Shown in pieces: positions 10,711 through 19,514 of a stretch of 58,276 nt of DNA. The DNA lies in contig JAJYHM010000027.1 in assembly GCA_021784755.1 (NCBI GenBank), positions 1 through 58,276 of the forward strand. The letters are read 5' to 3'. The notes under the pieces were generated by a model, which had not been told where the DNA came from, ran no database searches, and was given only the letters and a program-made list of their open reading frames with translations. The DNA comes from Pseudomonadota bacterium. Lineage in GTDB: Bacteria; Pseudomonadota; Gammaproteobacteria; Acidiferrobacterales; Acidiferrobacteraceae. The position numbers and the translations under genes are program-made. The number at the start of each line of letters is the position of its first letter. Position 1 is the first letter of the stretch.

Positions 10711-11748
10711 TCAGGGCTTGATACCCACACTCACCGCAAAGCGCTCGATATCCGCGAGCCAGCGGGCCTTGTCAGCGGGTGCGGCGAAGCTTGCCTCGAT
10801 GCTGTTGCGCCCGATCGCAGCCCATGCTGCACCGTCGAAACCAAAGGCGGCATCCACGGCGCGAATGTTGTCGTTCATATAGCCGCCAAAATAGGCCGGA
10901 TCGTCACTATTGATGGTCACCCGAACGCCGGCGGCCATCAAGGCCGGCAAGACGTGATCCTTCATGGTGGGAAAGACGCACAGGCGTACGTTCGACAAGG
11001 GACATACGGTGAGCGCGATACCTTCCGCAGCTAGGCGCCGAACGACCGCTGGATCCTCGAGGGCGCGCACGCCATGATCAATGCGGACCGCCCCCAGGAG
11101 GTCAAGCGCCTCCGTGATATAGGAGGCCGGCCCCTCCTCTCCGGCGTGGGCCACAACCGGCTTCCCGAGCGCGCGTACGCGCGCGAACACGCGCGCGAAC
11201 TTCGAGGGCGGGTGACCACGCTCAGAGGAGTCGAGCCCGAACCCGTCAATGTCATCCAAAAACGGCTGCGCCTGAGCGAGCGTCGCGAACGCCTCATCCT
11301 CGCTCAAGTGACGCAGGAAGCAGAGGATCAAACGACTACCGATACCGAAGCGCCGCACACCCTCGACACGTCCGGCGTTCAATCCCTCCATGACGACATC
11401 GAAAGGGATGCCGCGCGCGGTATGGGTCTGGGGATCAAAGAATATCTCGGCGTGGACCACGCCGTCGCGGTGCGCCCGCTCGAGATAGGCAAACATGAGA
11501 TCAGCGAAGTCGCGACTCGTACGCAGCACATCGGCGCATGCGTAATAGAGGTCGAGGAACGATTGGAGATCAGTGAACGCCTTGGCGGCGTGCAGGGCCT
11601 CCTCGCTCGCATAGGGTAAGACAAGCCCGTTGCGCCGCGCAGCCGCGAACGCGAGATCAGGCTCGAGTGTCCCCTCGATGTGGACATGCAATTCGGCCTT
11701 GGGCATCCGGCACGCGAATTCGAGCGCAGACAAGACGGGCGTGGCCAT
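10711..11748 (-). CDS. adenosine deaminase family protein, possibly adenine deaminase
   Basis: 345 residues of the metal-dependent amidohydrolase family: HVH metal ligands at residues 21-23 in AELHVHIEG, a HAGE zinc/catalytic motif near 200, and INSDDPAYFGG near the end. The opening MPKAELHVHIEGTLEPDL is typical of the short bacterial and fungal group that includes enzymes acting on free adenine, so adenine to hypoxanthine is as likely as adenosine to inosine. It ends directly against cbbX with zero spacing, so the two are convergent. It acts in purine salvage. Confidence 0.88.
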   Translation of the reverse strand: MATPVLSALEFACRMPKAELHVHIEGTLEPDLAFAAARRNGLVLPYASEEALHAAKAFTDLQSFLDLYYACADVLRTSRDFADLMFAYLERAHRDGVVHAEIFFDPQTHTARGIPFDVVMEGLNAGRVEGVRRFGIGSRLILCFLRHLSEDEAFATLAQAQPFLDDIDGFGLDSSERGHPPSKFARVFARVRALGKPVVAHAGEEGPASYITEALDLLGAVRIDHGVRALEDPAVVRRLAAEGIALTVCPLSNVRLCVFPTMKDHVLPALMAAGVRVTINSDDPAYFGGYMNDNIRAVDAAFGFDGAAWAAIGRNSIEASFAAPADKARWLADIERFAVSVGIKP

Positions 11749-11895
11749 GATTCCTCCGGATAGTTTTCAAAACGCACATTATAGAGCGGCGCGGGCCACC
11801 CACCCCTTCCCGCGGATGATGGGGCGTCACGCGCGATCCGCTGAAGGAGCGGCCTCTCAGGCCCGCGCGCTCAAGAGTAACAGGTTTTTCCCAGG

Positions 11896-13551
11896 CTATC
11901 CCCCGATCGCTTCCCAATGGGCGGCACCCGGGGGCACGATCGGTAAGGCCTGCTCGCGGGCGTCTATGGGGACCCGCACGAGACTGGGACCGGGGGTGGT
12001 CAAGATCTCTTGCCAGAACCCCGGCTCTTCGCGGTCGCGCCCGAGATCGAAGGCCGGTAGGCCGAAACCCCGGGCGATCATGACGTAATCGGCCGCCTGC
12101 TCGAAACGGGAACAGAAGCCGGGCGATTGATAGAACAGCGCCTGTTGCTGGACGACGAGTCCGAGCGACTGATTGTCGAGGACAATGATCTTCACATTCG
12201 CGTCCAACTCGGCGACCGTGGCCAACTCCTGGATATTCATCAAAAGCCCGCCATCCCCCGTAAAACAGATCACCGGAGCACGGGGCCGCGCCAGCGCCGC
12301 GCCGATCGCCGCGGGCAGCCCGAAGCCCATGGTGCCAAGCCCTCCGGAGGTCAACCAGCGCCTGGGCCCCGGCAACGGGTAGTGCTGCGCCACCCACATC
12401 TGGTGCTGGCCGACGTCGCTCACGATGAGGGCCTCGGCGGGCGCTGCGGAGGCGATACGCGCCATGACCTTCCGGGGTTCGGCTTTGTCGTCGATCTCCG
12501 CGTAGCTCGCGCGCAGGGCCGCGATCCGCGCACGCCAGGCGGGACGTTGGCACGGCGTCAGCATCGGCACAAGCGCCGTCAAGACATCGCCCAGATCACC
12601 TTTAAGCGCGATGTCGGGCGCACGCAGTTTGCCAAGCTCACGCGCGTCGACGTCAACGTGAATCACTTTGGCGTGGGGACAAAAAGCGTCGAGCCTTCCA
12701 GTCGCGCGATCATCGAAACGCGCGCCCAACGCGATCAAGAGGTCAGTCTCGCGCAGCGCAGCGTGGCAGGCATGCGAACCATGCATACCCAACATCCCCA
12801 AGGACAAGGGATGGCCCTTGGGGAGTGTGCCGAGCGCCATCAAGGTCATGACAGAGGGTGCATCCTGGCTTTCGGCCAGGGCGCGGGCCTGCGCCGCGGC
12901 CTCGGCATGGATGAGTCCACCGCCGAGATAGAGGACCGGGCGCTTTGCGCCAGAGATGGCATCCGCCGCCTGCCTTAAAGCCGCGTCCGCCGGCACGGCG
13001 CGCGCCGCCGCACGCAGAGGCCGGGGGCGTTCGCGCCCGCACGACACGATCTCGGTCTGCACATCCTTCGGGATGTCGATCCACACAGGCCCGGGGCGGC
13101 CCGACAAGGCCTCGTGAAATGCGGTCGCGACGATGTCAGCGAGGTCGTCCACGCCTTCCACCATGGCGCTGAACTTGGTGACAACCCGCGCGAGAGCGCG
13201 GGTGTCGACCTCCTGGAAGGCATCGGTGCCGATCAGGGCGCGCGGTACCTGCCCTGTGATTGCCACCAAGGGAATGGAATCCCGCATGGCATCAGCAACT
13301 GCAGTCAGCAGATTCGTCGCGCCCGGGCCCGAGGAAGCGAGACACACGCCAACGCGACCGGTCGCGCGCGCATAGCCCTGGGCCAGGAAACCCGCCGCCT
13401 GCTCGTGGCGGACCAAAACATGGCGGATGCGCGTAGAGCGGGCTAGGGCATCGTAGATCGGAAGGACGGTCCCGCCCGGGATGCCAGCCACGAGACGCAC
13501 GTCGTGAGACTCGAGCAAGGTCACGAGCAGTTGGGCACCAGTGGTAGACAT
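11896..13551 (-). CDS. acetolactate synthase, large (catalytic) subunit-like
   Basis: 551 residues, a ThDP enzyme. Residues 1-170 form the PYR domain with catalytic Glu in VRHEQAAGF near 49; the central domain carries LYLGGG; the C-terminal PP domain has the ThDP/Mg motif CFTGDGGLLMN with the downstream DNQS. It resembles IlvB/IlvG, which condense pyruvate (or pyruvate plus 2-oxobutyrate) in branched-chain amino acid synthesis. No regulatory subunit gene is adjacent, so it may be a stand-alone ALS or a related carboligase. AAGGAG lies upstream of ATG 13551. A hairpin-rich leader precedes it. Confidence 0.85.
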   Translation of the reverse strand: MSTTGAQLLVTLLESHDVRLVAGIPGGTVLPIYDALARSTRIRHVLVRHEQAAGFLAQGYARATGRVGVCLASSGPGATNLLTAVADAMRDSIPLVAITGQVPRALIGTDAFQEVDTRALARVVTKFSAMVEGVDDLADIVATAFHEALSGRPGPVWIDIPKDVQTEIVSCGRERPRPLRAAARAVPADAALRQAADAISGAKRPVLYLGGGLIHAEAAAQARALAESQDAPSVMTLMALGTLPKGHPLSLGMLGMHGSHACHAALRETDLLIALGARFDDRATGRLDAFCPHAKVIHVDVDARELGKLRAPDIALKGDLGDVLTALVPMLTPCQRPAWRARIAALRASYAEIDDKAEPRKVMARIASAAPAEALIVSDVGQHQMWVAQHYPLPGPRRWLTSGGLGTMGFGLPAAIGAALARPRAPVICFTGDGGLLMNIQELATVAELDANVKIIVLDNQSLGLVVQQQALFYQSPGFCSRFEQAADYVMIARGFGLPAFDLGRDREEPGFWQEILTTPGPSLVRVPIDAREQALPIVPPGAAHWEAIGG

Positions 13552-13603
13552 ATTTCGACTCCTTAAGATGAAGCCGGAGTCCGCCGAACGGGTAAAGGGA
13601 GAT

Positions 13604-13629
13604 ATCCGCCGGCGGATGGGCCGGCGGAT
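13604..13629. promoter_or_regulatory. nested inverted repeats in the acetolactate synthase leader
   Basis: Bases 13604-13617 form a perfect 14-bp palindrome (ATCCGCCGGCGGAT). Its left 10 bases also pair perfectly with 13620-13629 (GCCGGCGGAT). On the minus strand this gives two mutually exclusive hairpins about 55 bases before the start codon, the layout expected of an attenuator or operator. There is no long T-run, so an intrinsic terminator is not proven. Confidence 0.45.
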
Positions 13630-13851
13630 TGAGAAGACGTTTTACAAAAGGTCGTTCTGGCCGCCGGCGTTCGCTACGCGTACGACCAGTACCACCCCGA
13701 TCAAACGGCGGGCGGGCACGAGACGGAGGCTAGGCGACCGGCAGGTCATGACTCTTCCCTTTTTGTATTTGACGGTATTCTGCACCCGTGCAAGCCCCGG
13801 CACAAGCGACTGTGGCGGCCTACACCAAAGCGTTCGGACAAGACAACCGCC

Positions 13852-13867
13852 CTTGACCGCGGTCAAG
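13852..13867. promoter_or_regulatory. 16-bp perfect palindrome upstream of the DUF2249 gene
   Basis: CTTGACCGCGGTCAAG is a perfect palindrome with an additional GGTCAAG half-site at 13885-13891. It resembles a CRP/FNR-superfamily site (TTGAC-N4-GTCAA) and sits 72 bp before the DUF2249 ATG. The regulator is not identified; site type is inferred from symmetry and from the frequent control of such genes by oxygen or NO sensors. Confidence 0.55.
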
Positions 13868-13938
13868 GATTACCTGACTTACACGGTCAAGTATTAGGCC
13901 CTGGACCGCACACGCCCCAAGGGGCACCGGTATTCATC

Positions 13939-14241
13939 ATGACCGATTGGAGACCCGCGCTTATGACTATCGCCCACAACCACGTCCGCGACGATCGCAC
14001 CTACCCCTTCGATGCCCGCGGGATCGCGAAACGCTTCCGTCACGCCGCTATTTTTGGCGCCCTGGACGCATTGAATCCCGGCGAGGCCATGGCGTTTCGC
14101 AACGATCACGATCCCGTTCCGCTCCTGCAACAGATGGAACAGCGCTACGGCCGCACCATTGCCATCGAGTATGTCGAACGCAACGCCGCGGGCGTCCTCA
14201 TACACTTCACCCGGCTTCCCGGCGCCGAGACAGCGCGCTGA
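13939..14241 (+). CDS. DUF2249-domain protein
   Basis: 100 residues. The sequence contains the DUF2249 hallmarks: FDARGI, RHAAIFGALDALNPGEAM, and NDHDPVPLLQQM, followed by a short C-terminal strand. Such domains occur near denitrification, NO-response and hemerythrin genes and are thought to be small redox or sulfur-relay-like (TusA fold) modules; exact function is unknown. ATG 13939 is the first start; ATG 13963 (MTIAHN) is also possible. It is convergent with the ferritin-like gene and preceded by a palindromic operator. Confidence 0.8.
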   Translation: MTDWRPALMTIAHNHVRDDRTYPFDARGIAKRFRHAAIFGALDALNPGEAMAFRNDHDPVPLLQQMEQRYGRTIAIEYVERNAAGVLIHFTRLPGAETAR

Positions 14242-14274
14242 TTGCGTCACTTTTCGACAAGCGCAGGGGGCCGC

Positions 14275-15099
14275 CTAGACAATGCGACGCACCCCTCCCA
14301 CGATCAAGGGAATCGCAAACCTCTGCAAAGGCCCCGGCAGGTCGAGCGGCTTCAGTAGCATCTTGACCGCCGACTGAAAGGGGTAATGGACCCGCATCCA
14401 GGCACGTATGCGGTCGCGGAAGGCGCGAAAATCTTCACGAGTGAACACGGCCCCCGGCTTATGCACGACACTCACATTCTTCACAGCCAGAAAGGCATCC
14501 TCGCTGTCGACCTCGACGACCCGCCGCCAAATCTCGCGCGTGACCCGCCACCGGGAATGAGGATCGCGCCTTTGATAGTCCCGGTAGAAGCGATAAAAAC
14601 CCTTGTAATGGCCGATCTCGTCGTCACGGATGTGGCCTGCCACGGTCGCGAGCACGGGCTCCGGGCTCGCGTCCCGCAGCATGGCATAAAAACTCGCGGT
14701 CCCGGTTTCCACCACGCAACGGGCCGCCATCTCTAAGGTGCGCGTCGGCCCAAGGAGCGCGGTCTGGCAATATGGCGTGTAATCCGCCTGGAAACCGTCG
14801 AATCCCCGTTGCCAGTCGAAGTCCGGCCACACGGTCTGCACATAACGCTTCAAGGCCTCGCCATGCTGTATCTCTTCGGGCCCCCATTTATGCGCAAGCC
14901 AAGCACAGGCATCTTCGTCCCCGGCATAATAATCCCCGAGATTCCGTGCATAGAGATCCGAAAGAATCTCGACGAAGGACGAGGCTGTCACGACATAAAA
15001 CCAATCGAGTTGATCTACGATCGCGGCCCGGTCGATCTGGTCGTAGGCGACATCATCCACTGACCATCGGGGTCCGCTGGACCCGGGAATAGCCTGCAT
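14275..15099 (-). CDS. ferritin-like di-iron protein (desaturase/oxygenase-like)
   Basis: About 274 residues, mostly helical. Two E/D-E-x-x-H motifs are visible, PEEIQHGEALKRY and RDDEIGHYKGFYRFY, with single glutamates one helix before each (SSFVEILSDLY; VVETGTASFY). That pattern makes a carboxylate-bridged di-iron site, as in acyl-ACP desaturase-like and AurF-like proteins. The substrate is unknown. ATG 15099 has GGAG ten bases upstream; a TTG at 15105 would add two residues. The C-terminal 50 residues are basic and hydrophobic and might touch the membrane. Convergent with the DUF2249 gene, 33 bp apart. Confidence 0.7.
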   Translation of the reverse strand: MQAIPGSSGPRWSVDDVAYDQIDRAAIVDQLDWFYVVTASSFVEILSDLYARNLGDYYAGDEDACAWLAHKWGPEEIQHGEALKRYVQTVWPDFDWQRGFDGFQADYTPYCQTALLGPTRTLEMAARCVVETGTASFYAMLRDASPEPVLATVAGHIRDDEIGHYKGFYRFYRDYQRRDPHSRWRVTREIWRRVVEVDSEDAFLAVKNVSVVHKPGAVFTREDFRAFRDRIRAWMRVHYPFQSAVKMLLKPLDLPGPLQRFAIPLIVGGVRRIV

Positions 15100-15116
15100 A
15101 CTCAAAGAACTCCACT

Positions 15117-15262
15117 AAAGCCTGCGCCACCCCCGTCAAGGGCGGGGCAGCAAAATGACACCCCCGCAGGCTCCCGGCCCCAGTGACCGATAAGCTTCGC
15201 GGTTCAACCCGTTTGCGCGGGAATCCCCGCCATTCATGGCGGGGAGGGATCGATGTTTGTCA
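15117..15262 (+). mobile_element. scar resembling an IS200/IS605 right end (TnpB tail plus terminal hairpin)
   Basis: Plus-strand codons ending in TPVKGGAAK and TGA (about 15126-15161) look like the extreme C-terminus of a TnpB/OrfB protein. They are followed by a GC-rich structured segment ending in GGGAATCCCCGCC-attcat-GGCGGGGAG (stem 15225-15231 with 15238-15244) and then GATGTTTGTCAA. That is the typical layout of an IS605-group right end, where omega-RNA is also encoded. The rest of tnpB is absent; its place is taken by the ferritin-like gene. Motif-level inference. Confidence 0.45.
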
Positions 15263-15733
15263 ACACAGGTGTCGTATGGAACACCTTCACCCCCGGCGGC
15301 TCCATGAGACTCGTTCTTGCCAGGCCCACGGTGGTTTTTCCGCCCGACCGCAAGTTGTCTATCCCAACACACGGTCCCGACATGCGCGGGCTCCACTTGC
15401 CCCTCTCGGATCATGGCTTGCAAAGGCCCGGAATCCCTTCCAGAAGCAGGATGTAGACTCGTTCCATGTCTGTTATTCTAGCCTTGCGCGCAATACCTTG
15501 CAAAGCGGGAGACCCTCGTGGACGCGCAATCCGAAGGTGTGGCGCTACACACGAATGCCGATGCGAGCCGACTCAGACGCGGGCGCGCTCGGGGGGTGGA
15601 GCCGGACACGTACGCGTGTCCGCAGGGCCGATCCGCCGATGGACACTGAAGCGCCAGGGCCAAGGGACACCATCATCCGCAACCTCCGGACGGGCAGGAT
15701 ATTCCCAGGGCACTCCATAAGGAGAAAAGGGAC
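15263..15733. other. 471-bp region without a recognisable gene
   Basis: No convincing protein in either strand. A perfect 7-bp inverted repeat with a four-base loop (GGACACG-tacg-CGTGTCC) lies at 15604-15621, about 110 bp before msrA, and could be an operator or a short RNA hairpin. AAGGAGAAAAGGG directly before 15734 is the msrA ribosome binding site. Confidence 0.5.
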
Positions 15734-16333
15734 ATGACCGAACCTCACAAGGCCACCCGCGGCAGCGCCCTTGAGGCTCCAGCGCAGATTGAGACTGCCA
15801 TCCTGGCCGGCGGCTGTTTTTGGTGCGTGGAGGCCGTCTTTCGGGAACTTGATGGCGTCGTGAAAGTCGAATCGGGATACTGTGGCGGAACGCGCGAGAC
15901 CGCGGACTATCAGCAGGTCTGCACGGGACGCACTGATCACGCGGAGGCCGTGCGTATCTCCTATGACGCGCGACGCATAAGCTACGAAGATCTACTCAAG
16001 GTGTTCTTCTCGGTGGCGCACGATCCGACCCAAAAGGATAGACAAGGCAATGATCGCGGGCGGCAATATCGCTCCGCCATCTTCTCTGTCGATGAGAAAC
16101 AAAGGGCCGCGGCCATGGCCGCCATCGAACGTCTAACGCGCGACCAATTCTTCAAGGACCCGATCGTGACTGAGGTCGTGACAGAACACCCCTTCTATCC
16201 GGCTGAGAACTACCATAACAATTACGCCGCCTGCCACCCGTCGCAGCCCTATATTGCGCATGTGGCAACCCCCAAAGTCGAGAAGCTGCGCCGGTATTTC
16301 GGGCACATGCTGCGCGACGAGCCCCTACCCTGA
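15734..16333 (+). CDS. msrA: peptide-methionine (S)-S-oxide reductase
   Basis: 199 residues. The catalytic motif GGCFWC (Cys about 28) is intact, followed by VEAVFRELDGVVKVESGYCGG and the conserved HDPTQKDRQGNDRGRQYRS block; the C-terminus ends KVEKLRRYF. It repairs S-methionine sulfoxide using thioredoxin. There is no signal peptide, so it is cytoplasmic. A strong purine-rich RBS fixes ATG 15734. It is followed 10 bp later by msrB, giving a two-gene oxidative-damage repair unit. Confidence 0.95.
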   Translation: MTEPHKATRGSALEAPAQIETAILAGGCFWCVEAVFRELDGVVKVESGYCGGTRETADYQQVCTGRTDHAEAVRISYDARRISYEDLLKVFFSVAHDPTQKDRQGNDRGRQYRSAIFSVDEKQRAAAMAAIERLTRDQFFKDPIVTEVVTEHPFYPAENYHNNYAACHPSQPYIAHVATPKVEKLRRYFGHMLRDEPLP

Positions 16334-16343
16334 GCCCACTGCC

Positions 16344-16817
16344 ATGAGTCATGACAAGCCTAAGCACTATTCGGCCTCCGGCTACGATCTCTCGCCGCTG
16401 CCATCGATCGTCTACGAGCGACGCGTGAAAGATCTGACCCCGGAGGAGCGCCGCGTGCTGCTCGCCTCGGGCACCGAGACCCCCTTCTGCGGCGGGTTGT
16501 TGCACGAACACGCCGCCGGGACCTTCGTCTGTCGGCTCTGCACCCTGCCTCTCTTTCGGTCCACCGACAAATTCGAGTCGGGGACCGGGTGGCCAAGCTT
16601 CAGCCGCCCCTTCGATCCCGAACACATAACGCGCAATGAGGATGCAAGCCACGGCATGAGCCGCGTGGAAATCCGCTGCGCGCGCTGCGCGGGACACCTC
16701 GGGCATGTGTTTCCCGACGGGCCGCCACCGACGGGCGAGCGTCACTGCGTGAATTCCGTCTCACTGCGTTTTTTGCCTGACACCGACCATGTGAGCCCCG
16801 ACGACACAGACGCATAG
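16344..16817 (+). CDS. msrB: peptide-methionine (R)-S-oxide reductase
   Basis: 157 residues. The four zinc cysteines appear as CRLC and CARC, followed by GHLGHVFPDGPPPTGERHCVNSVSLRF, where Cys in RHCVNS is the catalytic residue. It reduces R-methionine sulfoxide, complementing MsrA. ATG 16344 (MSHDKPKHYS) begins 10 bp after msrA stops. The region before the zinc motif (CGGLLHEHAAGTF) is consistent with the family. Confidence 0.93.
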   Translation: MSHDKPKHYSASGYDLSPLPSIVYERRVKDLTPEERRVLLASGTETPFCGGLLHEHAAGTFVCRLCTLPLFRSTDKFESGTGWPSFSRPFDPEHITRNEDASHGMSRVEIRCARCAGHLGHVFPDGPPPTGERHCVNSVSLRFLPDTDHVSPDDTDA

Positions 16818-16927
16818 CGACGCAGGCCTCGCAGCACCCGAATCCCTGGCGCCGGGACAGTGCCAAAGGTCTCTAGGTGCAGTTCGCCTGAGGCCCCTAG
16901 ACTGGCCCTTACAATGGAGGTAACGCC

Positions 16928-17395
16928 ATGCGGATCGTCATCAATGGCACCGACAGAGAAGTGCATTCGCCTCCGGACACGCCCTTGCTTTGGGTGATCC
17001 GCGATGAGTGGGGGCTGATCGGCACGAAATACGGCTGCGGTATCGGCGTCTGTGGCGCCTGCACGGTCCATCTCGACACCATACCCATCCGCGCCTGTTC
17101 GGTGCCCGTGGGATCTTTGGCCGGCCACCGTGTCACTACGATAGAAGGCCTATCACCCGATGGCCAGCACCCGGTCCAGAAGGCATGGATCGCGGAAGAT
17201 GTTCCGCAATGCGGCTACTGTCAGTCGGGGCAAATCATGAGCGCCGCCGCGCTCCTCGCGCGCCATCCGCGTCCGACTGATCGCGACATCGACACGGCCA
17301 TGTCGGGGAATCTGTGTCGCTGTGGGACCTATGCGCGGATCCGGCGCGCCATCCATCGTGCGGGCAAGGATGCCCCCTATGCCGAATCGTCGTGA
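16928..17395 (+). CDS. 2Fe-2S subunit of a molybdenum hydroxylase (isoquinoline 1-oxidoreductase alpha-like)
   Basis: 155 residues. An N-terminal plant-type ferredoxin motif ([14 protein letters not shown]) and a C-terminal second cluster (CGYCQSG...[11 protein letters not shown]) define the small iron-sulfur subunit of xanthine-oxidase-family enzymes such as IorA. It passes electrons from the molybdopterin subunit to an external acceptor. GGAGG lies eight bases before ATG 16928. It overlaps the catalytic-subunit gene by 17 bp. Substrate cannot be read from sequence; IorAB-type enzymes oxidise N-heterocycles or aldehydes. Confidence 0.88.
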   Translation: MRIVINGTDREVHSPPDTPLLWVIRDEWGLIGTKYGCGIGVCGACTVHLDTIPIRACSVPVGSLAGHRVTTIEGLSPDGQHPVQKAWIAEDVPQCGYCQSGQIMSAAALLARHPRPTDRDIDTAMSGNLCRCGTYARIRRAIHRAGKDAPYAESS

Positions 17396-19514
17396 GTTCT
17401 TCAAAATCGTGGGCACCGGCGCGGGTCTCCTGCTCGCGCTCGACACGCGCGCGGCAGGCGCCCATCAAGGCATGCGCAGTGCAAGACCGGAGCTGCGAAC
17501 CTTTGCGCCCAACGCTTGGGTGCGCATCGGATCGGACGACCAGATCGTCATCATCGTCGACAAATCAGAAATGGGGCAGGGCCCCCTCACTACCTTACCC
17601 ATGCTGGTCGCCGAGGAATTGGATGCCGACTGGGACCGACTTCGGATCGAACAAGCCCCCACTGCCCGCGCCTACATAAATCCCGCGCTCGGCGCGGAGG
17701 CCACCGGCGGCAGCTCCAGCGTACGCTCGAGCTATCTGCCACTGCGCGCCGCGGGCGCCACCACACGTCTCATGCTGCTTCAGGCAGCGCACCGCCGTAC
17801 CGGTATCGCGTACGCGCGGCTGCGCACGGCGCGCGGCGCCGTCTTGTTGCCAGATGGCCAACGGCTCTCCTACGGCGCGCTCGCCGACGCCGCGGCGCAG
17901 CTCCCCGTACCTCGCCACGTACGTCTCAAATCGCCGCGACGCTTTCAGATCATCGGCCGACCACTGCCACGCCTCGATACCCCAGCGAAGGTCACAGGAA
18001 GGGCAGTGTTCGGAATCGACGTACAGCGGCCAGGTCTTCTAATCGGCGTCGTGCGCAGACCCCCCATGATCGGCGGCCACCTCCACCACTACGACGACCA
18101 CGTGGCGCGAGCGATGGCAGGCGTCGTGCACGTTGCGCGCATCGATCAAGGACTCGGTGTGATTGCGACTAACACCTGGACTGCCTGGAAGGCCCTCGAT
18201 GCTATTCCCGTGCACTGGAAAGACGGGGACGGCGCCCGGACTTCGACACACGCCATCCGCGAAGAGTACCGCCGCGCAGCCGGCACCGAGGCTGCGATCG
18301 CCGAGCGCCGTGGCGATGTCCGCGCGACCCTCCGGCACGCCCCACGCGTCATCGCGGCCGATTATGAGATCCCGTTTGCCGCCCACGCGCCACTCGAGCC
18401 CATGAACTGCACGGCCCACATCCATGACGGTTTATGTGAAATCTCGGCACCTACGCAGGCACAGACCGGCGCCCAGGCGATCGCGGCGCACCTAACGGGC
18501 CTGCCCCTCGATCGGGTCGTAGTCCATACCACGCTGCTGGGCGGAGGCTTTGGCCGACGACTCGAACACGACTTCATCGCCGATGCCGTGAACCTCGCCC
18601 GCATGGTCCCTCAGCCGGTAAAGGTGGTGTGGTCACGCGAGGAAGACATGACGCACGACTTCTATCGTCCCTACAGCTACCACAGGGTCCAAGGCGCGCT
18701 CGATTCCCACGGTATGCCCATCGCCTGGAGGCAAACCATCGTTACCGCCTCGCTCATGCGTACGCGAGATCCCTCGGCCATAAAAGGCGGCGTCGACCCG
18801 ACCGCCGTGGGTGGTGCCGTCGGCATGCCTTATAGCATCCCCCACATCGAGATCGGGTACGTGGAACGCGATCCGAAAGTTCCGGTCGGATTCTGGCGCT
18901 CGGTGGCGGATTCCTATACCGCCTTCGTCAAGGAATCCTTTCTGGACGAACTCGCGCACGCCGCGGGTCGCGACCCGTTGGCGTTGCGATACGCCCTCCT
19001 CGCATCAGAACCGGCACAACGCCGCGTGCTCAAGGCCGCGGCGCGCGCCATAGGCTGGGACCGACCGCACGCGCGCGATCAGGGCCTCGGGGTTGCTGTC
19101 CATAGGTCCTTCGGCACTAGCATGGCGCAGGCCGCTTCCGTCAGCATACGGTCAGGGAAGCTCCATATCGACCGCCTCGTGTGCGTGTGCGATTGCGGGC
19201 TCGTGGTCAATCCGAATATCGCACGCGCCCAAATCGAGGGCGCCATCGTATTCGGTCTGCAGGCGGCCTTGAAGGGGCCCATCACCGTGGAAAACAGCCG
19301 TATTCAACAAGACAATTTCGACAGCTATTCGCTCTTGCGGATGGACGAGATGCCGCGCATCGATGTCCACTTCTTGAAAAACGTCCGCGCCCCGCAAGGC
19401 TTGGGCGAGCCGGCGGTACCGCCGGTGGCGCCAGCGCTGGCCAACGCGATCTTCGTCGCAAGCGGAATCCGCGTGCGCACACTCCCCTTCCCCGCGATCC
19501 TGAGCCATGCTTGA
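17379..19514 (+). CDS. Tat-exported molybdopterin catalytic subunit (isoquinoline 1-oxidoreductase beta-like)
   Basis: About 711 residues. It starts with a twin-arginine signal ([20 protein letters not shown]), so the enzyme probably works in the periplasm or at the membrane. Molybdopterin-binding segments include [18 protein letters not shown] and the C-terminal [18 protein letters not shown] with the likely catalytic Glu. ATG 17379 is chosen because AGGA precedes it at good spacing and the RR motif follows; ATG 17370 and GTG 17322 are alternatives. It has no FAD domain, as in IorB. It overlaps xdhC-like by 8 bp. Confidence 0.88.
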   Translation: MPNRREFFKIVGTGAGLLLALDTRAAGAHQGMRSARPELRTFAPNAWVRIGSDDQIVIIVDKSEMGQGPLTTLPMLVAEELDADWDRLRIEQAPTARAYINPALGAEATGGSSSVRSSYLPLRAAGATTRLMLLQAAHRRTGIAYARLRTARGAVLLPDGQRLSYGALADAAAQLPVPRHVRLKSPRRFQIIGRPLPRLDTPAKVTGRAVFGIDVQRPGLLIGVVRRPPMIGGHLHHYDDHVARAMAGVVHVARIDQGLGVIATNTWTAWKALDAIPVHWKDGDGARTSTHAIREEYRRAAGTEAAIAERRGDVRATLRHAPRVIAADYEIPFAAHAPLEPMNCTAHIHDGLCEISAPTQAQTGAQAIAAHLTGLPLDRVVVHTTLLGGGFGRRLEHDFIADAVNLARMVPQPVKVVWSREEDMTHDFYRPYSYHRVQGALDSHGMPIAWRQTIVTASLMRTRDPSAIKGGVDPTAVGGAVGMPYSIPHIEIGYVERDPKVPVGFWRSVADSYTAFVKESFLDELAHAAGRDPLALRYALLASEPAQRRVLKAAARAIGWDRPHARDQGLGVAVHRSFGTSMAQAASVSIRSGKLHIDRLVCVCDCGLVVNPNIARAQIEGAIVFGLQAALKGPITVENSRIQQDNFDSYSLLRMDEMPRIDVHFLKNVRAPQGLGEPAVPPVAPALANAIFVASGIRVRTLPFPAILSHA

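Noticed and set aside
12127-13084. Long frames opposite the acetolactate synthase gene.
   Set aside because: Shadow frames of a clearly identified ThDP enzyme on the other strand.
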